Positions 24,806 through 34,912 of a stretch of 64,000 nt of DNA are shown piece by piece. Every line of letters starts with the position of its first letter. Position 1 is the first letter of the stretch. A model generated the notes under the pieces. That model searched no databases and was not told the origin of the DNA. It was given only the letters and a program-made list of their open reading frames with translations. Source of the stretch: Sphingopyxis solisilvae (lineage in GTDB: Bacteria; Pseudomonadota; Alphaproteobacteria; Sphingomonadales; Sphingomonadaceae); NCBI RefSeq assembly GCF_015475875.1, contig NZ_JADKYM010000015.1, positions 17,363-81,362 on the forward strand, read 5' to 3'. The position numbers and the translations under genes were made by a program.

Positions 24806-27766
24806 ATGGCAATCTTCCACCTCTCGGTCAAAGTCATCAGCCGCGCTGTGGGGCGCAGTGCTGTCGCGGCTGCCGCCTATCGTTCGGCCGAACGGCTGCA
24901 CGATGAACGGCTCGACCGGGCGCATGACTTCACGAACAAGTCGGGCGTCGTGCATTCGGAGGTGATGCTGCCCACGAACGCGCCGCAACAATATCGCGAT
25001 CGCGGGCAGCTCTGGAATCATATCGAGCGCATCGAGAAGCGCAAGGACGCGCAGCTTGCCCGCGAGGTGGAGTTCGCGATCCCGCGCGAAATGAACCAGC
25101 AGCAGGGCATCGAGCTGGCCCGCGACTTCGTGCAATCTGAGTTCGTCGATCGGGGCATGGTCGCCGACCTCAATGCCCATTGGGACATTGGCGCCGACGG
25201 GCTCACGAAGCCCCACGCCCATGTCATGCTGACTATGCGTGAAATCGTTGTTGGCGAGGACGGCGAAGCCGGTTTCGGCAGAAAGGTCCGCGAGTGGAAC
25301 CGCACCGAACTTGTCGAGGAGTGGCGCGAACGCTGGGCCGATCATGTCAATGCCCGCCTAGCCGGACTAGATATCGATGCGCGCATCGATCACCGCAGTC
25401 TCGCAGCGCAGGGCATCGACCTCCAACCGCAGGACAAGATCGGTCCCGCCGCATCGCGCATGGAGGACCGCGGGCTCGAGGCCGAACGGCTCGCCGAGCA
25501 TCGCCAGATCGCCGAGCGCAACGGCGCGCGGATCATCGCCGATCCGCGCTTGGCGCTCGACGCGATCTCGCACGGCCAAGCGACGTTTACCAACCGCGAT
25601 CTGGCGATGTTTGCGGACCGCCACAGCGACGGGCGCGAACAATTTGATGCGGTCATCGGCGCGGTGCGATCATCGCCCGACCTGATTGCGCTCGGTCAGG
25701 ACGGACGCGGCGAGGATCGGTTCACCTCGCGTAACATGATTGAGGCCGAACAGCGACTTGAACTCGCGGCGGATCGGCTCGCCAGGCAGTCGGGCCATGG
25801 TCTCCCGGCCGCATCTTTGCAGAGAGCCGCTGACACAGCCGGGAGTGTTGGCTTGCTGCTTGGTCGCGAGCAGCAGGCCGCTCTGAAGCATATAACGAGC
25901 GGGCAGGATCTTGCAATCGTCATCGGCTATGCCGGAACGGGCAAAAGCGCGATGTTGGGACAGGCACGCGGAGCATGGGAGAACGCCGGGCTGGAGGTGC
26001 GCGGGGCCGCGCTGTCGGGCATCGCGGCCGAGGGTCTTGAGAACGGCTCGGGCATTGCCTCGCGCACGATTGCCAGCCTTGAACATGGTTGGGCGCAGGG
26101 CCGCGATCTTCTCACCACTCGCCATGTGCTTGTCATCGACGAGGCCGGCATGGTGGGCACGCGCCAGATGGAGCGCGTGTTGTCGCACGCTGCCGATGCC
26201 GGCGCCAAAGTCGTGCTGGTCGGCGACCCGCAGCAGCTGCAATCGATCGAGGCTGGCGCAGCGTTCCGCGCGCTCCACGAACGGCATGGCGGTGTTGAAA
26301 TCACCCAAGTGCGGCGCCAGCATGAAGGCTGGCAGCGCGAAGCCACGCGCGCGCTGGCCACGGGCCGCACCGGCGATGCGATCCGCGCCTATGATGAAGC
26401 GGCTATGGTGCGCGCCGCCGAGACGCGGGAAGCGGCGCGCACGGACCTCGTTGCGAAATGGGATCGCGACCGGAAGCGCGATCCAGACGCCAGCCGCATC
26501 ATCCTCACCCACACCAATGACGAAGTGCGCGCCCTCAATGAAGCGGCGCGAGACCGGATGCGCGCGTCGGACGAGCTTGGCGCCGATGTCGCCGTCAAGG
26601 TCGAGCGCGGCGATCGGATGTTTGCGTCTGGCGACCGCGTCATCTTCCTACGCAACGAGCACAGCTTGGCCGTCAAGAACGGGACCCTCGGTACGATCGG
26701 ACGGGTCAGCGAGCGCGGCATGACGGTGACCACCGACGACGGTCGGTCGGTGGCGTTCGACCTCAAAGATTATGCCCATATCGATCATGGCTATGCGGCG
26801 ACGATCCACAAGGCGCAGGGCATGACGGTGGACCGCACCCATGTGCTGGCAACGCCGGGGATGGATAGTCACAGCGCCTATGTCGGGCTCAGCCGTCACC
26901 GTGACGGTGTGAGCCTCCACTATGGCCGCGATGACTTCAAGGATCAGGGCAAACTGGTTCGCACTCTCAGTCGCGAGCGCGCCAAGGACATGGCGGCGGA
27001 CTATGCCAAGGCGGACCCGGCGCGGGCATTTGCGGAGCGGCGCGGGATAGTCATGCGCGAGCGAATCGTTGAAGCCGCGCAAAAGCTTCCCGGGACCCTG
27101 TCCCGAGCGGGTCGAGGGATTGCCCGGCAAGTCCCCGAGATGGCGCGCAGCATCTTTGCCGGGTTCAAGCCGGTCGTTAAGCGCGCCAGCGTCGAACCGC
27201 GCGATAGCTCGCGAACGACCGACCAGCGCCGCGCGGTCGAGCAATACGCCCGCGCGCAAGCTGACATCAACCGGATGCGCGACAAGGAGCTGCCGGTGCT
27301 GCGGCATCAGCAGGATGCGCTCGCGCGCGCTGGCGATGCGCTCGGCGCAATCGGACCGCACGCGCGGGCCGATCTGGCGTCGGCGTTCGAGCGCCAGCCC
27401 GAGCTGGTTGCGCAAGCGGCGCAAGGCAACAGTCAGGCCGCGATCCGCGCGATGCAACTCGAAGCCGAAGTCCGCACCGATCCGGCGCGCCGCGCCGATC
27501 GCTTCGTCGAGGGCTGGCAGAAGCTCCAGCAGCAGCGCGAGCGGTCGCTCACCAAAGGCGAGCAACGCACCGCCAGCCGCCTGTCCGGCGAGTTGGGCGC
27601 GATGGCGAAAAGCCTTGAGCGCGACGCGCAGGTCGAATCGATCCTCAGCGCCCGAAAGGCGGCGCTCGGCATCGACGCGCGATCGGTGCGCCCGATCGGG
27701 CAGGAACTCGCGGACATCGCCGGGCTCGGTCACGGGCGATCGCGGGGAATTGGTATCGGAATGTAG
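24806..27766 (+). CDS. traA: Ti-type conjugative relaxase TraA
   Basis: A 986-residue MobA/MobL-type relaxase fused to a RecD-like helicase. The relaxase domain starts MAIFHLSVKVISRAVGRSAV with the catalytic Tyr in AAAAYRSAERLHD, and the metal-binding His motif is in KPHAHVMLTMRE. The helicase has Walker A in GYAGTGKSAML near residue 375, Walker B in VLVIDEAGMVG, the QLQSIEAGAAF motif and the late AATIHKAQGMTVD motif. It nicks oriT, pilots the strand and unwinds it. The start at 24806 is the family start. The length is somewhat short of the 1100 residues of pTi TraA. No type IV secretion or coupling-protein gene is present. Confidence 0.93.
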   Translation: MAIFHLSVKVISRAVGRSAVAAAAYRSAERLHDERLDRAHDFTNKSGVVHSEVMLPTNAPQQYRDRGQLWNHIERIEKRKDAQLAREVEFAIPREMNQQQGIELARDFVQSEFVDRGMVADLNAHWDIGADGLTKPHAHVMLTMREIVVGEDGEAGFGRKVREWNRTELVEEWRERWADHVNARLAGLDIDARIDHRSLAAQGIDLQPQDKIGPAASRMEDRGLEAERLAEHRQIAERNGARIIADPRLALDAISHGQATFTNRDLAMFADRHSDGREQFDAVIGAVRSSPDLIALGQDGRGEDRFTSRNMIEAEQRLELAADRLARQSGHGLPAASLQRAADTAGSVGLLLGREQQAALKHITSGQDLAIVIGYAGTGKSAMLGQARGAWENAGLEVRGAALSGIAAEGLENGSGIASRTIASLEHGWAQGRDLLTTRHVLVIDEAGMVGTRQMERVLSHAADAGAKVVLVGDPQQLQSIEAGAAFRALHERHGGVEITQVRRQHEGWQREATRALATGRTGDAIRAYDEAAMVRAAETREAARTDLVAKWDRDRKRDPDASRIILTHTNDEVRALNEAARDRMRASDELGADVAVKVERGDRMFASGDRVIFLRNEHSLAVKNGTLGTIGRVSERGMTVTTDDGRSVAFDLKDYAHIDHGYAATIHKAQGMTVDRTHVLATPGMDSHSAYVGLSRHRDGVSLHYGRDDFKDQGKLVRTLSRERAKDMAADYAKADPARAFAERRGIVMRERIVEAAQKLPGTLSRAGRGIARQVPEMARSIFAGFKPVVKRASVEPRDSSRTTDQRRAVEQYARAQADINRMRDKELPVLRHQQDALARAGDALGAIGPHARADLASAFERQPELVAQAAQGNSQAAIRAMQLEAEVRTDPARRADRFVEGWQKLQQQRERSLTKGEQRTASRLSGELGAMAKSLERDAQVESILSARKAALGIDARSVRPIGQELADIAGLGHGRSRGIGIGM

Positions 27767-27776
27767 GAGAAGACAC

Positions 27777-28490
27777 ATGCGTGAGCAGGTAATAGTGGAT
27801 CAGGATCCCGCCACCGCGGCGTTCACCCGCCTCGAAGGCGAAGTGGCGTTGATGCGCCGCGCGGTGGAGCAGCTCGCGGCCGAGAAGGCCGACATCCACA
27901 TCCCCGATTACAGCAACACGCTCGGCGAGCTGTCGAAACACCTCGGCTCCGCAGCACAGACGCTCAAAGTCATTGTCGCCAAGCCTGCGATGGAGCTGAC
28001 CCCCGAGGATGTGGCGGGGCGCATCGATCGCGCCGTGCGGCAGGCGCGTGAGGCTGCGGAAGGCGAAATGCAGCGGGCGCAGGTGCGGTTCGACAATGCC
28101 GCATATGAACTGCGCGGTACGATATCGACGCTGCGGGCAGCGCATGAGCAGCGCCTCCACCTCATTTGGGCAGTGGGCGGCGGCATTGTCGCCGGGTGCC
28201 TGATCTGGTCGATCCTGCCGGGCGCTTTTGCCAGGGCGCTGCCGGATCGGTGGCAGCTGCCCGAGAGAATGGCGGCGCATATCGTCGGTGCGCCGACGAT
28301 ATGGGAAGGCGGCGTGCGGCTTATGCAGGCTGGCAGTCCGGAAGCTTATCGGGCAATTTCCGCCGCGGCGGTGATGCGCCACGACAATAAGGACAAGATT
28401 GCCGCCTGCGAAAAGAGTGCAGCGAGGTCCAAAAAGTCCGTGCGCTGCGCTATACAGATTAAGGAAAATTCCTACGGATCAGAGATCTGA
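27777..28490 (+). CDS. DUF6118-family membrane protein
   Basis: A 237-residue protein usually encoded just after traA in sphingomonad mobile elements; I recognise the DUF6118 pattern (DPATAAFTRLEGEVALMRRAVEQLAAE, DYSNTLGELSKHL, PERMAAHIVGAPTIWEGG split over the C-terminal half). Residues 1-120 are coiled-coil-like, followed by one transmembrane helix (LIWAVGGGIVAGCLIWSILPG) and a periplasmic or cytosolic tail. It starts 10 bases after the traA stop with AGGAGAAG ahead of the ATG. The role in transfer is unknown. Confidence 0.85.
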   Translation: MREQVIVDQDPATAAFTRLEGEVALMRRAVEQLAAEKADIHIPDYSNTLGELSKHLGSAAQTLKVIVAKPAMELTPEDVAGRIDRAVRQAREAAEGEMQRAQVRFDNAAYELRGTISTLRAAHEQRLHLIWAVGGGIVAGCLIWSILPGAFARALPDRWQLPERMAAHIVGAPTIWEGGVRLMQAGSPEAYRAISAAAVMRHDNKDKIAACEKSAARSKKSVRCAIQIKENSYGSEI

Positions 28491-28638
28491 ATAGGCAGTA
28501 TCCCGTAACTAGATTGGAGTTGGCGCCGCGCTTTCGACCACATTCAGCTCTGAAAATTACGCCCCACTTGGGCGGCAGGCGTTCTGCACTAGGCTCACGG
28601 ACGAGGCCAATCGACTATTGCGCGTTATCCTCCGATAA

Positions 28639-28836
28639 TCAGCGCATGCAGTCCGAGATTTTCGAATTCATGACGTGCCGCAGCACTTCAAGATCGTTCA
28701 AAACGGCATTGGGATCCCTTTCTCGAGCCGTCCGCAACGCCTGCTTGAGCCAAGGACTCATCGCGGGGTGAGCAAGAATCCATGCTATCTGTTCGTCTGA
28801 TTTCAGCGGATATTTCTTGGAAGGCTCTGGAATCAT
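28639..28836 (-). CDS. Small hypothetical protein
   Basis: A 65-residue soluble, helical protein (SDEQIAWILAHPAMSPWLKQALRTARERDPNAVLNDLEVL). A weak GGAG lies 13 bases before the ATG. I recognise no family; the amphipathic pattern and the repeated use of synonymous coding choices make a real gene likely but not certain. The AT-richer interval 28491-28638 shows no other gene. Confidence 0.45.
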   Translation of the reverse strand: MIPEPSKKYPLKSDEQIAWILAHPAMSPWLKQALRTARERDPNAVLNDLEVLRHVMNSKISDCMR

Positions 28837-28863
28837 GACTTTTTTGCTCCGTTACTAAGCGCG

Positions 28864-29727
28864 TTAAGGATTGCATTGGCCGCAGCTGCCAGGGTCAGCG
28901 CTGACAGCTGCCATTGGTCGCTCGACACGGTGGTCGCATAGGATGCAGGACATCACTTCCGCTCGGATGGCGTCTGTCGGGCCGTGGCACCAAGAACACG
29001 GTAGCCCGGTTAGCCGCCTCGTGACCGCGAACCCAGGTGCAGCGCATACCGGGCACGAACTGCGATAACGCCGCACCAAGTCCAGGGTCGCGCGTTTGAT
29101 CCCTCGCATTCGCGTCGGATTGCGGTGAGCCCGCATGTCGGTTTCGATGAAGGCTTTGCCGCATGCACCGATTACGCGTTCGACAGCGTCGGTTAGATCG
29201 TTCGCATCCGCGATATCTTTGAACAGGGCTAGTTCAGGTGCAGGCCGACCGTCCTGGCAACCAATGACAAGAAGACCGTGTTTCGGGAATTCGACCCGCG
29301 ACGCAAATTCCAGCGCCGATTCCACGTTCGAGACCACCGCATGGCTAAAGTTGGTTTCCAAGCAAGCATGGTATCCGATCACTTCTATACCTTGAGCCCG
29401 ATCAGCGAGCATGACGATCTCGCGCGCCAGCGGCACAAAGGCTATATAGGGGTGCGGACCGAAACTGCCCTCGCTAGCAATCGCAACAGTAACTTCAGGC
29501 GTGGCAGCGAATGCCGCGAAGATCTTGGCCCGCGCGGCATCGATCTGCGTGCCAGTCCGCTTCACGTCACGACTGAATGTGCCGAACCGGTCGGTATCGA
29601 TTTCGCCGTTCACCGTTACGTGCAGGCCCAGCGCGCGCTTTAGCAGCGGTTGGATAACCCGCTCTTTGCCGTGCATCGTTGCCAGCACCGCCCGTTCGTC
29701 GTCGTAGGGTCGGACAGCGGGGCGCAT
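28864..29727 (-). CDS. DUF6671-like protein with C-terminal zinc ribbons
   Basis: A 287-residue protein that matches my recollection of DUF6671: ERAVLATMHGKERVI, DTDRFGTFSRDVKR, IASEGSFGPHP, ETNFSHAVVSN, then ETDMRAHRNPTRM. The C-terminal 70 residues carry paired cysteines (CPVCAAPG, CSWCHG, CILCDH, CGQC), so one or two zinc ribbons are likely. The conserved acidic and His residues in the first half suggest an enzyme, but none is established. It is the last gene of the dab operon and starts two bases before the end of the gap after cysD, which argues for a shared process. Confidence 0.75.
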   Translation of the reverse strand: MRPAVRPYDDERAVLATMHGKERVIQPLLKRALGLHVTVNGEIDTDRFGTFSRDVKRTGTQIDAARAKIFAAFAATPEVTVAIASEGSFGPHPYIAFVPLAREIVMLADRAQGIEVIGYHACLETNFSHAVVSNVESALEFASRVEFPKHGLLVIGCQDGRPAPELALFKDIADANDLTDAVERVIGACGKAFIETDMRAHRNPTRMRGIKRATLDLVRRYRSSCPVCAAPGFAVTRRLTGLPCSWCHGPTDAIRAEVMSCILCDHRVERPMAAVSADPGSCGQCNP

Positions 29728-29729
29728 TG

Positions 29730-30635
29730 CTAGAAATACCCCTCACGCTTTTTTTGTTCGAGTGACCCTCCATCGTCGCCGTCGCTGATCCGCCCCTGCC
29801 GCTCAGACGCCGACGCGGCCAACGTCTCCTGCACGACGGAGCGAAGATCAGTCGCCTCGGATTCGACCGCCGCAGTCACCGGCCAGCAACCAAGCGTTCG
29901 AAAGCGCACCGTCTTGATTTCGGCAGTTTCGTTCGCACGAAGCGGCATTCGGGCGGCGTCATCGATGACAATCAGCCCCCCGTCGCGCAGGACGACGCGC
30001 CTTTCTGCTGCGAAGTAGAGCGGCGCCAGCGCAATATCATTCGCCAGCGCATAAATCCAAATATCGGCTTCGGTCCAATTCGATAGCGGGAACACGCGTG
30101 CCGACTGATTATTTACCAGCCGGGTATTGTAGAGATTCCAAAGCTCAGGACGTTGCTGGCGAGGCTCCCAAATATGCCCTTTGGCGCGGACCGAGAAAAA
30201 GCGCTCCTTCGCCCGCGACTTTTCTTCATCGCGGCGCGCTCCGCCGAAGACGATGTCAAAGCCGCCCAGGTCGAGAGCAGCTTTGAGCGGCTCAGTGCGC
30301 ATTTCCAGCGTATAGCGGTCACCATGATCAAACGGGTTCAGGCCAACGGCGCGCCCTTCCTCGTTAACGTGGACGATCAGTTTGAATCCGTGTTCGCGGG
30401 CAAAGGCGTCACGGAAGCGGAGCAGCGACCGGAATTCCCAAGTCGAATCAATATGCAACAACGGAAACGGCGGGCGGCCTGGAAAGAAGGCGCGCAGCGC
30501 CAGATGCGCCAGCACGGTCGAGTCCTTGCCCGCCGAGAACAGCATCACCGGCTTGCGGGCTTCGGCAACCGCTTCGCGCAGGATGTGGATCGCCTCGGAT
30601 TCTAGCCGTGACAGATGCGAGAGTGTTGCGGTCAT
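29730..30635 (-). CDS. cysD: CysD-type sulfate adenylyltransferase subunit 2
   Basis: A 301-residue PP-loop ATP pyrophosphatase-fold protein of the ATP-sulfurylase small-subunit family. The PP-loop is SAGKDST near residue 35; other family blocks are [58 protein letters not shown] and [16 protein letters not shown]. CysD normally needs the GTPase CysN to make APS, and no cysN is present here. It overlaps dabA by four bases (ATGA) and is followed directly by the DUF6671-like gene, so it has been captured into a bicarbonate-uptake operon. It may supply APS synthesis with a chromosomal CysN or use another acid substrate. Confidence 0.88.
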   Translation of the reverse strand: MTATLSHLSRLESEAIHILREAVAEARKPVMLFSAGKDSTVLAHLALRAFFPGRPPFPLLHIDSTWEFRSLLRFRDAFAREHGFKLIVHVNEEGRAVGLNPFDHGDRYTLEMRTEPLKAALDLGGFDIVFGGARRDEEKSRAKERFFSVRAKGHIWEPRQQRPELWNLYNTRLVNNQSARVFPLSNWTEADIWIYALANDIALAPLYFAAERRVVLRDGGLIVIDDAARMPLRANETAEIKTVRFRTLGCWPVTAAVESEATDLRSVVQETLAASASERQGRISDGDDGGSLEQKKREGYF

Positions 30636-33190
30636 TCGACCGCCGCCCAGGCCAGTCCCCCGGCATAGCGTCGGATCGTGCGGCCGTCCTCATCGATCCG
30701 GAACAGATGCACCCAGCCATTGTCGACGAGCTCGAGCACACTCGCATGAGCGGCTATCGTCTGGCTGAGCACCTCCTCGGGCGCTTCGATGAAGACGTTT
30801 AGCCGGAGCGGCTCGTGGACGAAGCGCTCGCCGTCATGCACCGACTGCCAGGGCAGCCCGACCTTGAGGTCGCCGGAATTACCCTCCAGCACCCCCAATT
30901 GCCCGACCACATTGTGAAGCACCTTATTGCCGCTGCCGAAAGCCCGGTTGTTCACGGTGGAGCCGTAATATTGCAGGTTGATCCAGCTTGCGACGACCAT
31001 CGGCGCGGTCATGATCAGTTCGAGGACGCCGAACCCATCATCCTTGCGCCAGTCATAGTCGTGGAGGAAAGCGCGGCCCCCGAGATCGAGCCCGCGCGTC
31101 CGCGCCCGCGGCGCGGCGATGAAGGCGGCGTTGCCAGCGAGCCCCCATTCAGGACGGACCTGCGCCCAGTCACGGCTGCGCGCTTTCACCGCGCGATCAA
31201 CGTCCGTCGTCTTGTCGATCCCGAGTCCCAGCGCGCGTTCGGCGCGCGCCATCGATGAAGCGGTGGTCAGTGCCGTGCTCAGCGCCGACAAATCGGCCGC
31301 GTGGGTGGCAGGGAGGTCATCAGCGTCGAAGATGCGAACCTCGTCGGTCGTGGTGTCGTGCAGGCAGCCCAGGAACCAGGTGTCCTCGGGGATATCGATC
31401 CCCTTGCGGGCGAGGCCGGAGCGCACGGCAGGGTCGTTGAGGATGGCCGCCGCGACGCGGGCGTTCGCCTCGCCGGTGTGGCCGCCGCACGCGCCGCAAT
31501 CGAGGCCCGAGGCATGGGGATTGTTGACCGTCGTGCTGCCGTGCCCAGCGAGCAGCACCAGCCGTGCGAAGTCTTGCGTCATCGACATCGCGCGCAAGAC
31601 AGCCTCAGCCATCGCGACGCGCTGCGCGTCGTCGAAGCCGGTCAGCCGGCCACCCACCGGACGCGATTCCAGACTTGGACCGATCCTACCGATGACGTTC
31701 TCGTCGAGACCATCGGTGTTGGGATCGCTGACCGTCCGCGTGAGGCGCGCGCTGTCACCGACGAGTTTGCCGGCGAACAGCAACCCCGCCGTCTCGACAT
31801 AGGTGAACGACGACACCGCCGAGAGCTTGAACGCCTTCCACGCCTTGGCCGCCCGGCGACGCATCAGACGGCGCCTGAGGATATTGGTCTCCTCGGGCTC
31901 GGAAGCGCCGGTGACCGCCTCGCAGACGACGAAGGCAGGTTTGAGCAGTACCGGGCACTGCGCGCCGCCGGTGTCGCGGCCGATCGGTACATATTCGATC
32001 GGGAAGCCGAAGAAGCCAGCGAAGCCGATGGTCTCGGCATCGGGACAGACGGTTTCGAACGCCCGGCGGTAGACTTCGGAGCGCACGTCGATGCAGAACG
32101 CTGCCTGGAAAGGCTTGCGCGCGCCCTTCGGGGGCGCGGGGGAAGCGAGGTGCTGCTGGAGTCGCGCCAGCAACTGACGCTGATACCCGGCCTCATAAGC
32201 TCCGTGCAGCATCAGATCGACGGCCAGCTCGGGATCGTCGCCGAGGCGCTCGTCCTCCGGCAGCGCGGCGGCCTCAGCCATCGCCTTCGACCACGCCGTC
32301 CTGAAGTCGGGGTCCGCGCGTTCGAGGAACAGCGCATAGCCCCACACCACCCGGATCGCGAGCAGCTGCACCAGGGTGTCGTCGTCACGCCCGTAAAGCG
32401 CGTTGTCCCAGACACGGTAGCACGCATAGGCGGCCCAGCCGCCGATATCGATCAGCGCGCGGTGCAGATAATCCTCGACCGCGCGATCGGGGATACCGAG
32501 CGCGCCGACGACCGCGGAGATTGCCTCGCGCGGATCGTCGGCCAGGGCAGCGACGGCTTCGCGGAAGCCCCTGATCCCCATCGTCTCGGGGTTGCGGTCA
32601 AATCGCATCGCCGCGCGCCAGGCGGCGTAAGGCGGCAACGCTCGCGACGGCAGCTTCCAGGCTGCCTGGCCCTCGTCGAAATAGGCCGCGCACCACTTCG
32701 AGATCTCGTCGATCATGAACGCCGTGCGCGAGGCCTGACGGTCGCCAGCCGCCAACGCGTCGAGAACTTCAGCGACGGTCGCGACGACCGCTTTCGGCCT
32801 CTTCGTCTCAGGATCTCGCGCAGCAGACCGGCGCAGCGCAGCAGTATCGCTCGCCAGCGCCGCATAACCGGACGTGTCGGCGATCGCCACCTCCAGATCG
32901 CGATCTTCGATCCGTCCGGCCGCCAGCGCTTCACGGTAGAATGTGCGCGGCATCAGCATGTCGACGCCGGCGACACGGCGCAGCGTCGCGCATGTCGCCG
33001 CGAAGCTCTGGTCGCTGAAACCGAGGAATGGATTGACCGCCACGAAGTGCTTGAGCGGCCAAAGCGGCGCGATCTTGTTGCACGCCCGGTCGATGGCGGC
33101 GTCGATCGCCGACCGTTGCGGGCAGCTGGATGGCTCGACATCCTGTGACGGGCTCAGCTCATCGATCGCGACGGCGACGGCATGGCTCAT
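30632..33190 (-). CDS. dabA: DabA, inorganic-carbon uptake subunit (DUF2309)
   Basis: An 852-residue cytosolic/membrane-peripheral protein with a beta-carbonic-anhydrase-like zinc site. The four ligands expected from DabA are present with the right spacing: Cys366 and Asp368 in AFCIDVRSE, His550 in LAGHGSTT and Cys565 in GLDCGACGG. With DabB it forms an energy-coupled CO2-to-bicarbonate pump. The start at 33190 overlaps the dabB stop (ATGA). The open frame upstream to 33481 lies inside dabB. Such genes are best known in autotrophs but also occur in heterotrophs that must feed carboxylases at low CO2. Confidence 0.93.
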   Translation of the reverse strand: MSHAVAVAIDELSPSQDVEPSSCPQRSAIDAAIDRACNKIAPLWPLKHFVAVNPFLGFSDQSFAATCATLRRVAGVDMLMPRTFYREALAAGRIEDRDLEVAIADTSGYAALASDTAALRRSAARDPETKRPKAVVATVAEVLDALAAGDRQASRTAFMIDEISKWCAAYFDEGQAAWKLPSRALPPYAAWRAAMRFDRNPETMGIRGFREAVAALADDPREAISAVVGALGIPDRAVEDYLHRALIDIGGWAAYACYRVWDNALYGRDDDTLVQLLAIRVVWGYALFLERADPDFRTAWSKAMAEAAALPEDERLGDDPELAVDLMLHGAYEAGYQRQLLARLQQHLASPAPPKGARKPFQAAFCIDVRSEVYRRAFETVCPDAETIGFAGFFGFPIEYVPIGRDTGGAQCPVLLKPAFVVCEAVTGASEPEETNILRRRLMRRRAAKAWKAFKLSAVSSFTYVETAGLLFAGKLVGDSARLTRTVSDPNTDGLDENVIGRIGPSLESRPVGGRLTGFDDAQRVAMAEAVLRAMSMTQDFARLVLLAGHGSTTVNNPHASGLDCGACGGHTGEANARVAAAILNDPAVRSGLARKGIDIPEDTWFLGCLHDTTTDEVRIFDADDLPATHAADLSALSTALTTASSMARAERALGLGIDKTTDVDRAVKARSRDWAQVRPEWGLAGNAAFIAAPRARTRGLDLGGRAFLHDYDWRKDDGFGVLELIMTAPMVVASWINLQYYGSTVNNRAFGSGNKVLHNVVGQLGVLEGNSGDLKVGLPWQSVHDGERFVHEPLRLNVFIEAPEEVLSQTIAAHASVLELVDNGWVHLFRIDEDGRTIRRYAGGLAWAAVE

Positions 33191-34812
33191 GAAGGAACTC
33201 CGCTGACAGGGGTCGAGGGAACGATCGCATTGGGCGGCGGCGGGCTGGGCCAGAACCGCAGCACCAGCCGATTGGCGAGCGAGTTGACGTAGAGGCCGTT
33301 GGCGAGGTGGACGTAGATGGCCTGCCAGCGCGGCGCGTCCGCCTTGCCAGGCAAGACGCTCTGAAAGACTGTCACCGCCGCAAAGGCGAGCACGACCAGG
33401 GCGATGATGACGAGATCGAGCGGGCCGCGCAGTGCCTGCACCGGGGGCAGCGACCCGGCGAGCAAATGCTCCACCGCCCATTGCAGCCCGAAATAGGCGA
33501 GCGACACCGCGACTGCGAGCGCCACAGTGCGGGCGACCACATAGAGGTTCGGCCGCTCATCGAAGGCCTGGGTGATGAGGTGCGAGAGACCGAGCATCAC
33601 GACCGCGCCGAGCGCGAACACCCCCGGTTGCGCGGCAATGGTAGCGCCGAACAGCGTCCCCACCACCAGCGCCGCCGCCAGCACCAGACCAACGATCATC
33701 GCCATGCGCGCCGGGTGCGGCTGGCCGCCGGGGCTCGGCGACCAAGACGCCCGCGCCAAGTCGATGACGCTGCCCGACGAGAGGAAGGCGTGCGCCTTGT
33801 AGAGTGAGTGGGCAACGATGTGCAGCAGCGCGGCGGCGAAAGCCCCGAGGCCACATTGCAGCATCATGAAGCCCATCTGGGCGATGGTCGAATAGGCAAG
33901 TGAAACCTTGACGCTGGTCTGGGTCAGCATGACGACCGAGCCGAACAGCGCGGTTACGCCGCCGACGATGACGAGCACTTCCATCGATGGCGCCGAGAGC
34001 GAGATGACGTCGGCTAAGCGCAGCACTAGAAAGCCGCCGGCGTTGATGACGCCAGCGTGGAGCAGCGCTGACACCGGCGTCGGTGTCTCCATCACCTCCG
34101 TGAGCCAGCCATGCAACGGGAACTGGGCGGACTTGAGCAGCGCTGCCACGACCAGGAGTAGCGCGACCGCGTGGATCGCGGCTGGAATGTCACCGCCGAG
34201 GCGCATCGCTTCGGCGCCGGCGAAGAGGACCGCATAATCGAGGCTGCCGAAGGCTTGTTGGAGCAGCACCATCGCCGCGATCAGGCAGAGATCGCCGAGG
34301 CGGCTGGCGAGGAATTTCTTCCGCGCGGCGAGCACCGCCGCCTGTCGCTCGGGATAAAACAGCAGCAGCTTGTTCAGCCCGAGGCTGGTCGCAATCCAGG
34401 CCAGCGCGAATTGGAACAGATTGCCCGATACAATCAGCAGCAGCACCGCCGCGAGCGTCAGGCACAGCCACTTGGTAAAACGGGCCTGCCCACGGTCACC
34501 GTCGAGATAGTTGCGGCTATAAAGGACGACGATCAGGCCGACGAAGGCGACCAGCGCGAACATGATCGCGGCCAGGGTATCGACATAGAATCCGACGCCG
34601 ACACCTGCGACGCCGATCGTGCCTGTCGCCAGGGTGCCCTTGACCGCGATGCCAATGCCCGTGGCCACAGCGAGCGCCAGCGCGAAGCCTGCGCTCAACG
34701 CCGCACCCCCTCCGACCCGGCTCTGACCCCACTTGACGCGGTCGGTCGCCAATCCAGCGACGGCGAGCGCGATCGGTCCGAAAGCGAGGCACCAGGTAAG
34801 GTTCGGCATCAT
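33187..34812 (-). CDS. dabB: DabB, NuoL-like proton-channel subunit
   Basis: A 541-residue polytopic protein of the NuoL/MrpA antiporter-like family that supplies the cation-driven energy for DabA. It has about 13 hydrophobic helices; the family signatures ISGNLFQFALAWIATSLGLN, LLKSAQFPLHGWLTEVMETPTPVSALLHAGVINAGGFL (read as two blocks) and KVSLAYSTIAQMGFMMLQCG include the conserved Lys/His residues of the proton path. The ATG at 34812 has GGAGA eight bases upstream; the alternative at 34842 has none. First gene of the operon dabB-dabA-cysD-DUF6671, divergent from a LysR gene. Confidence 0.92.
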   Translation of the reverse strand: MMPNLTWCLAFGPIALAVAGLATDRVKWGQSRVGGGAALSAGFALALAVATGIGIAVKGTLATGTIGVAGVGVGFYVDTLAAIMFALVAFVGLIVVLYSRNYLDGDRGQARFTKWLCLTLAAVLLLIVSGNLFQFALAWIATSLGLNKLLLFYPERQAAVLAARKKFLASRLGDLCLIAAMVLLQQAFGSLDYAVLFAGAEAMRLGGDIPAAIHAVALLLVVAALLKSAQFPLHGWLTEVMETPTPVSALLHAGVINAGGFLVLRLADVISLSAPSMEVLVIVGGVTALFGSVVMLTQTSVKVSLAYSTIAQMGFMMLQCGLGAFAAALLHIVAHSLYKAHAFLSSGSVIDLARASWSPSPGGQPHPARMAMIVGLVLAAALVVGTLFGATIAAQPGVFALGAVVMLGLSHLITQAFDERPNLYVVARTVALAVAVSLAYFGLQWAVEHLLAGSLPPVQALRGPLDLVIIALVVLAFAAVTVFQSVLPGKADAPRWQAIYVHLANGLYVNSLANRLVLRFWPSPPPPNAIVPSTPVSGVPS

Positions 34813-34865
34813 GGTCGTCTCCAGCGAGAAGCGACCTATCAATTAACGCCACATGCCGGTTCTAG

Positions 34866-34871
34866 ATAATA
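34866..34871 (-). promoter_or_regulatory. Possible -10 element of the dabB promoter
   Basis: TATTAT on the minus strand, in the 100-base interval between divergent dabB and the LysR gene. ATTGC at 34877-34881 and GCAAT at 34906-34910 form a long-spaced dyad that could be the LysR-type binding site. No good -35 is seen, as is usual for an activator-dependent promoter. Confidence 0.35.
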
Positions 34872-34912
34872 CAAAGATTGCGTAACATCGTTCGTTTTTG
34901 TAAAAGCAATTA

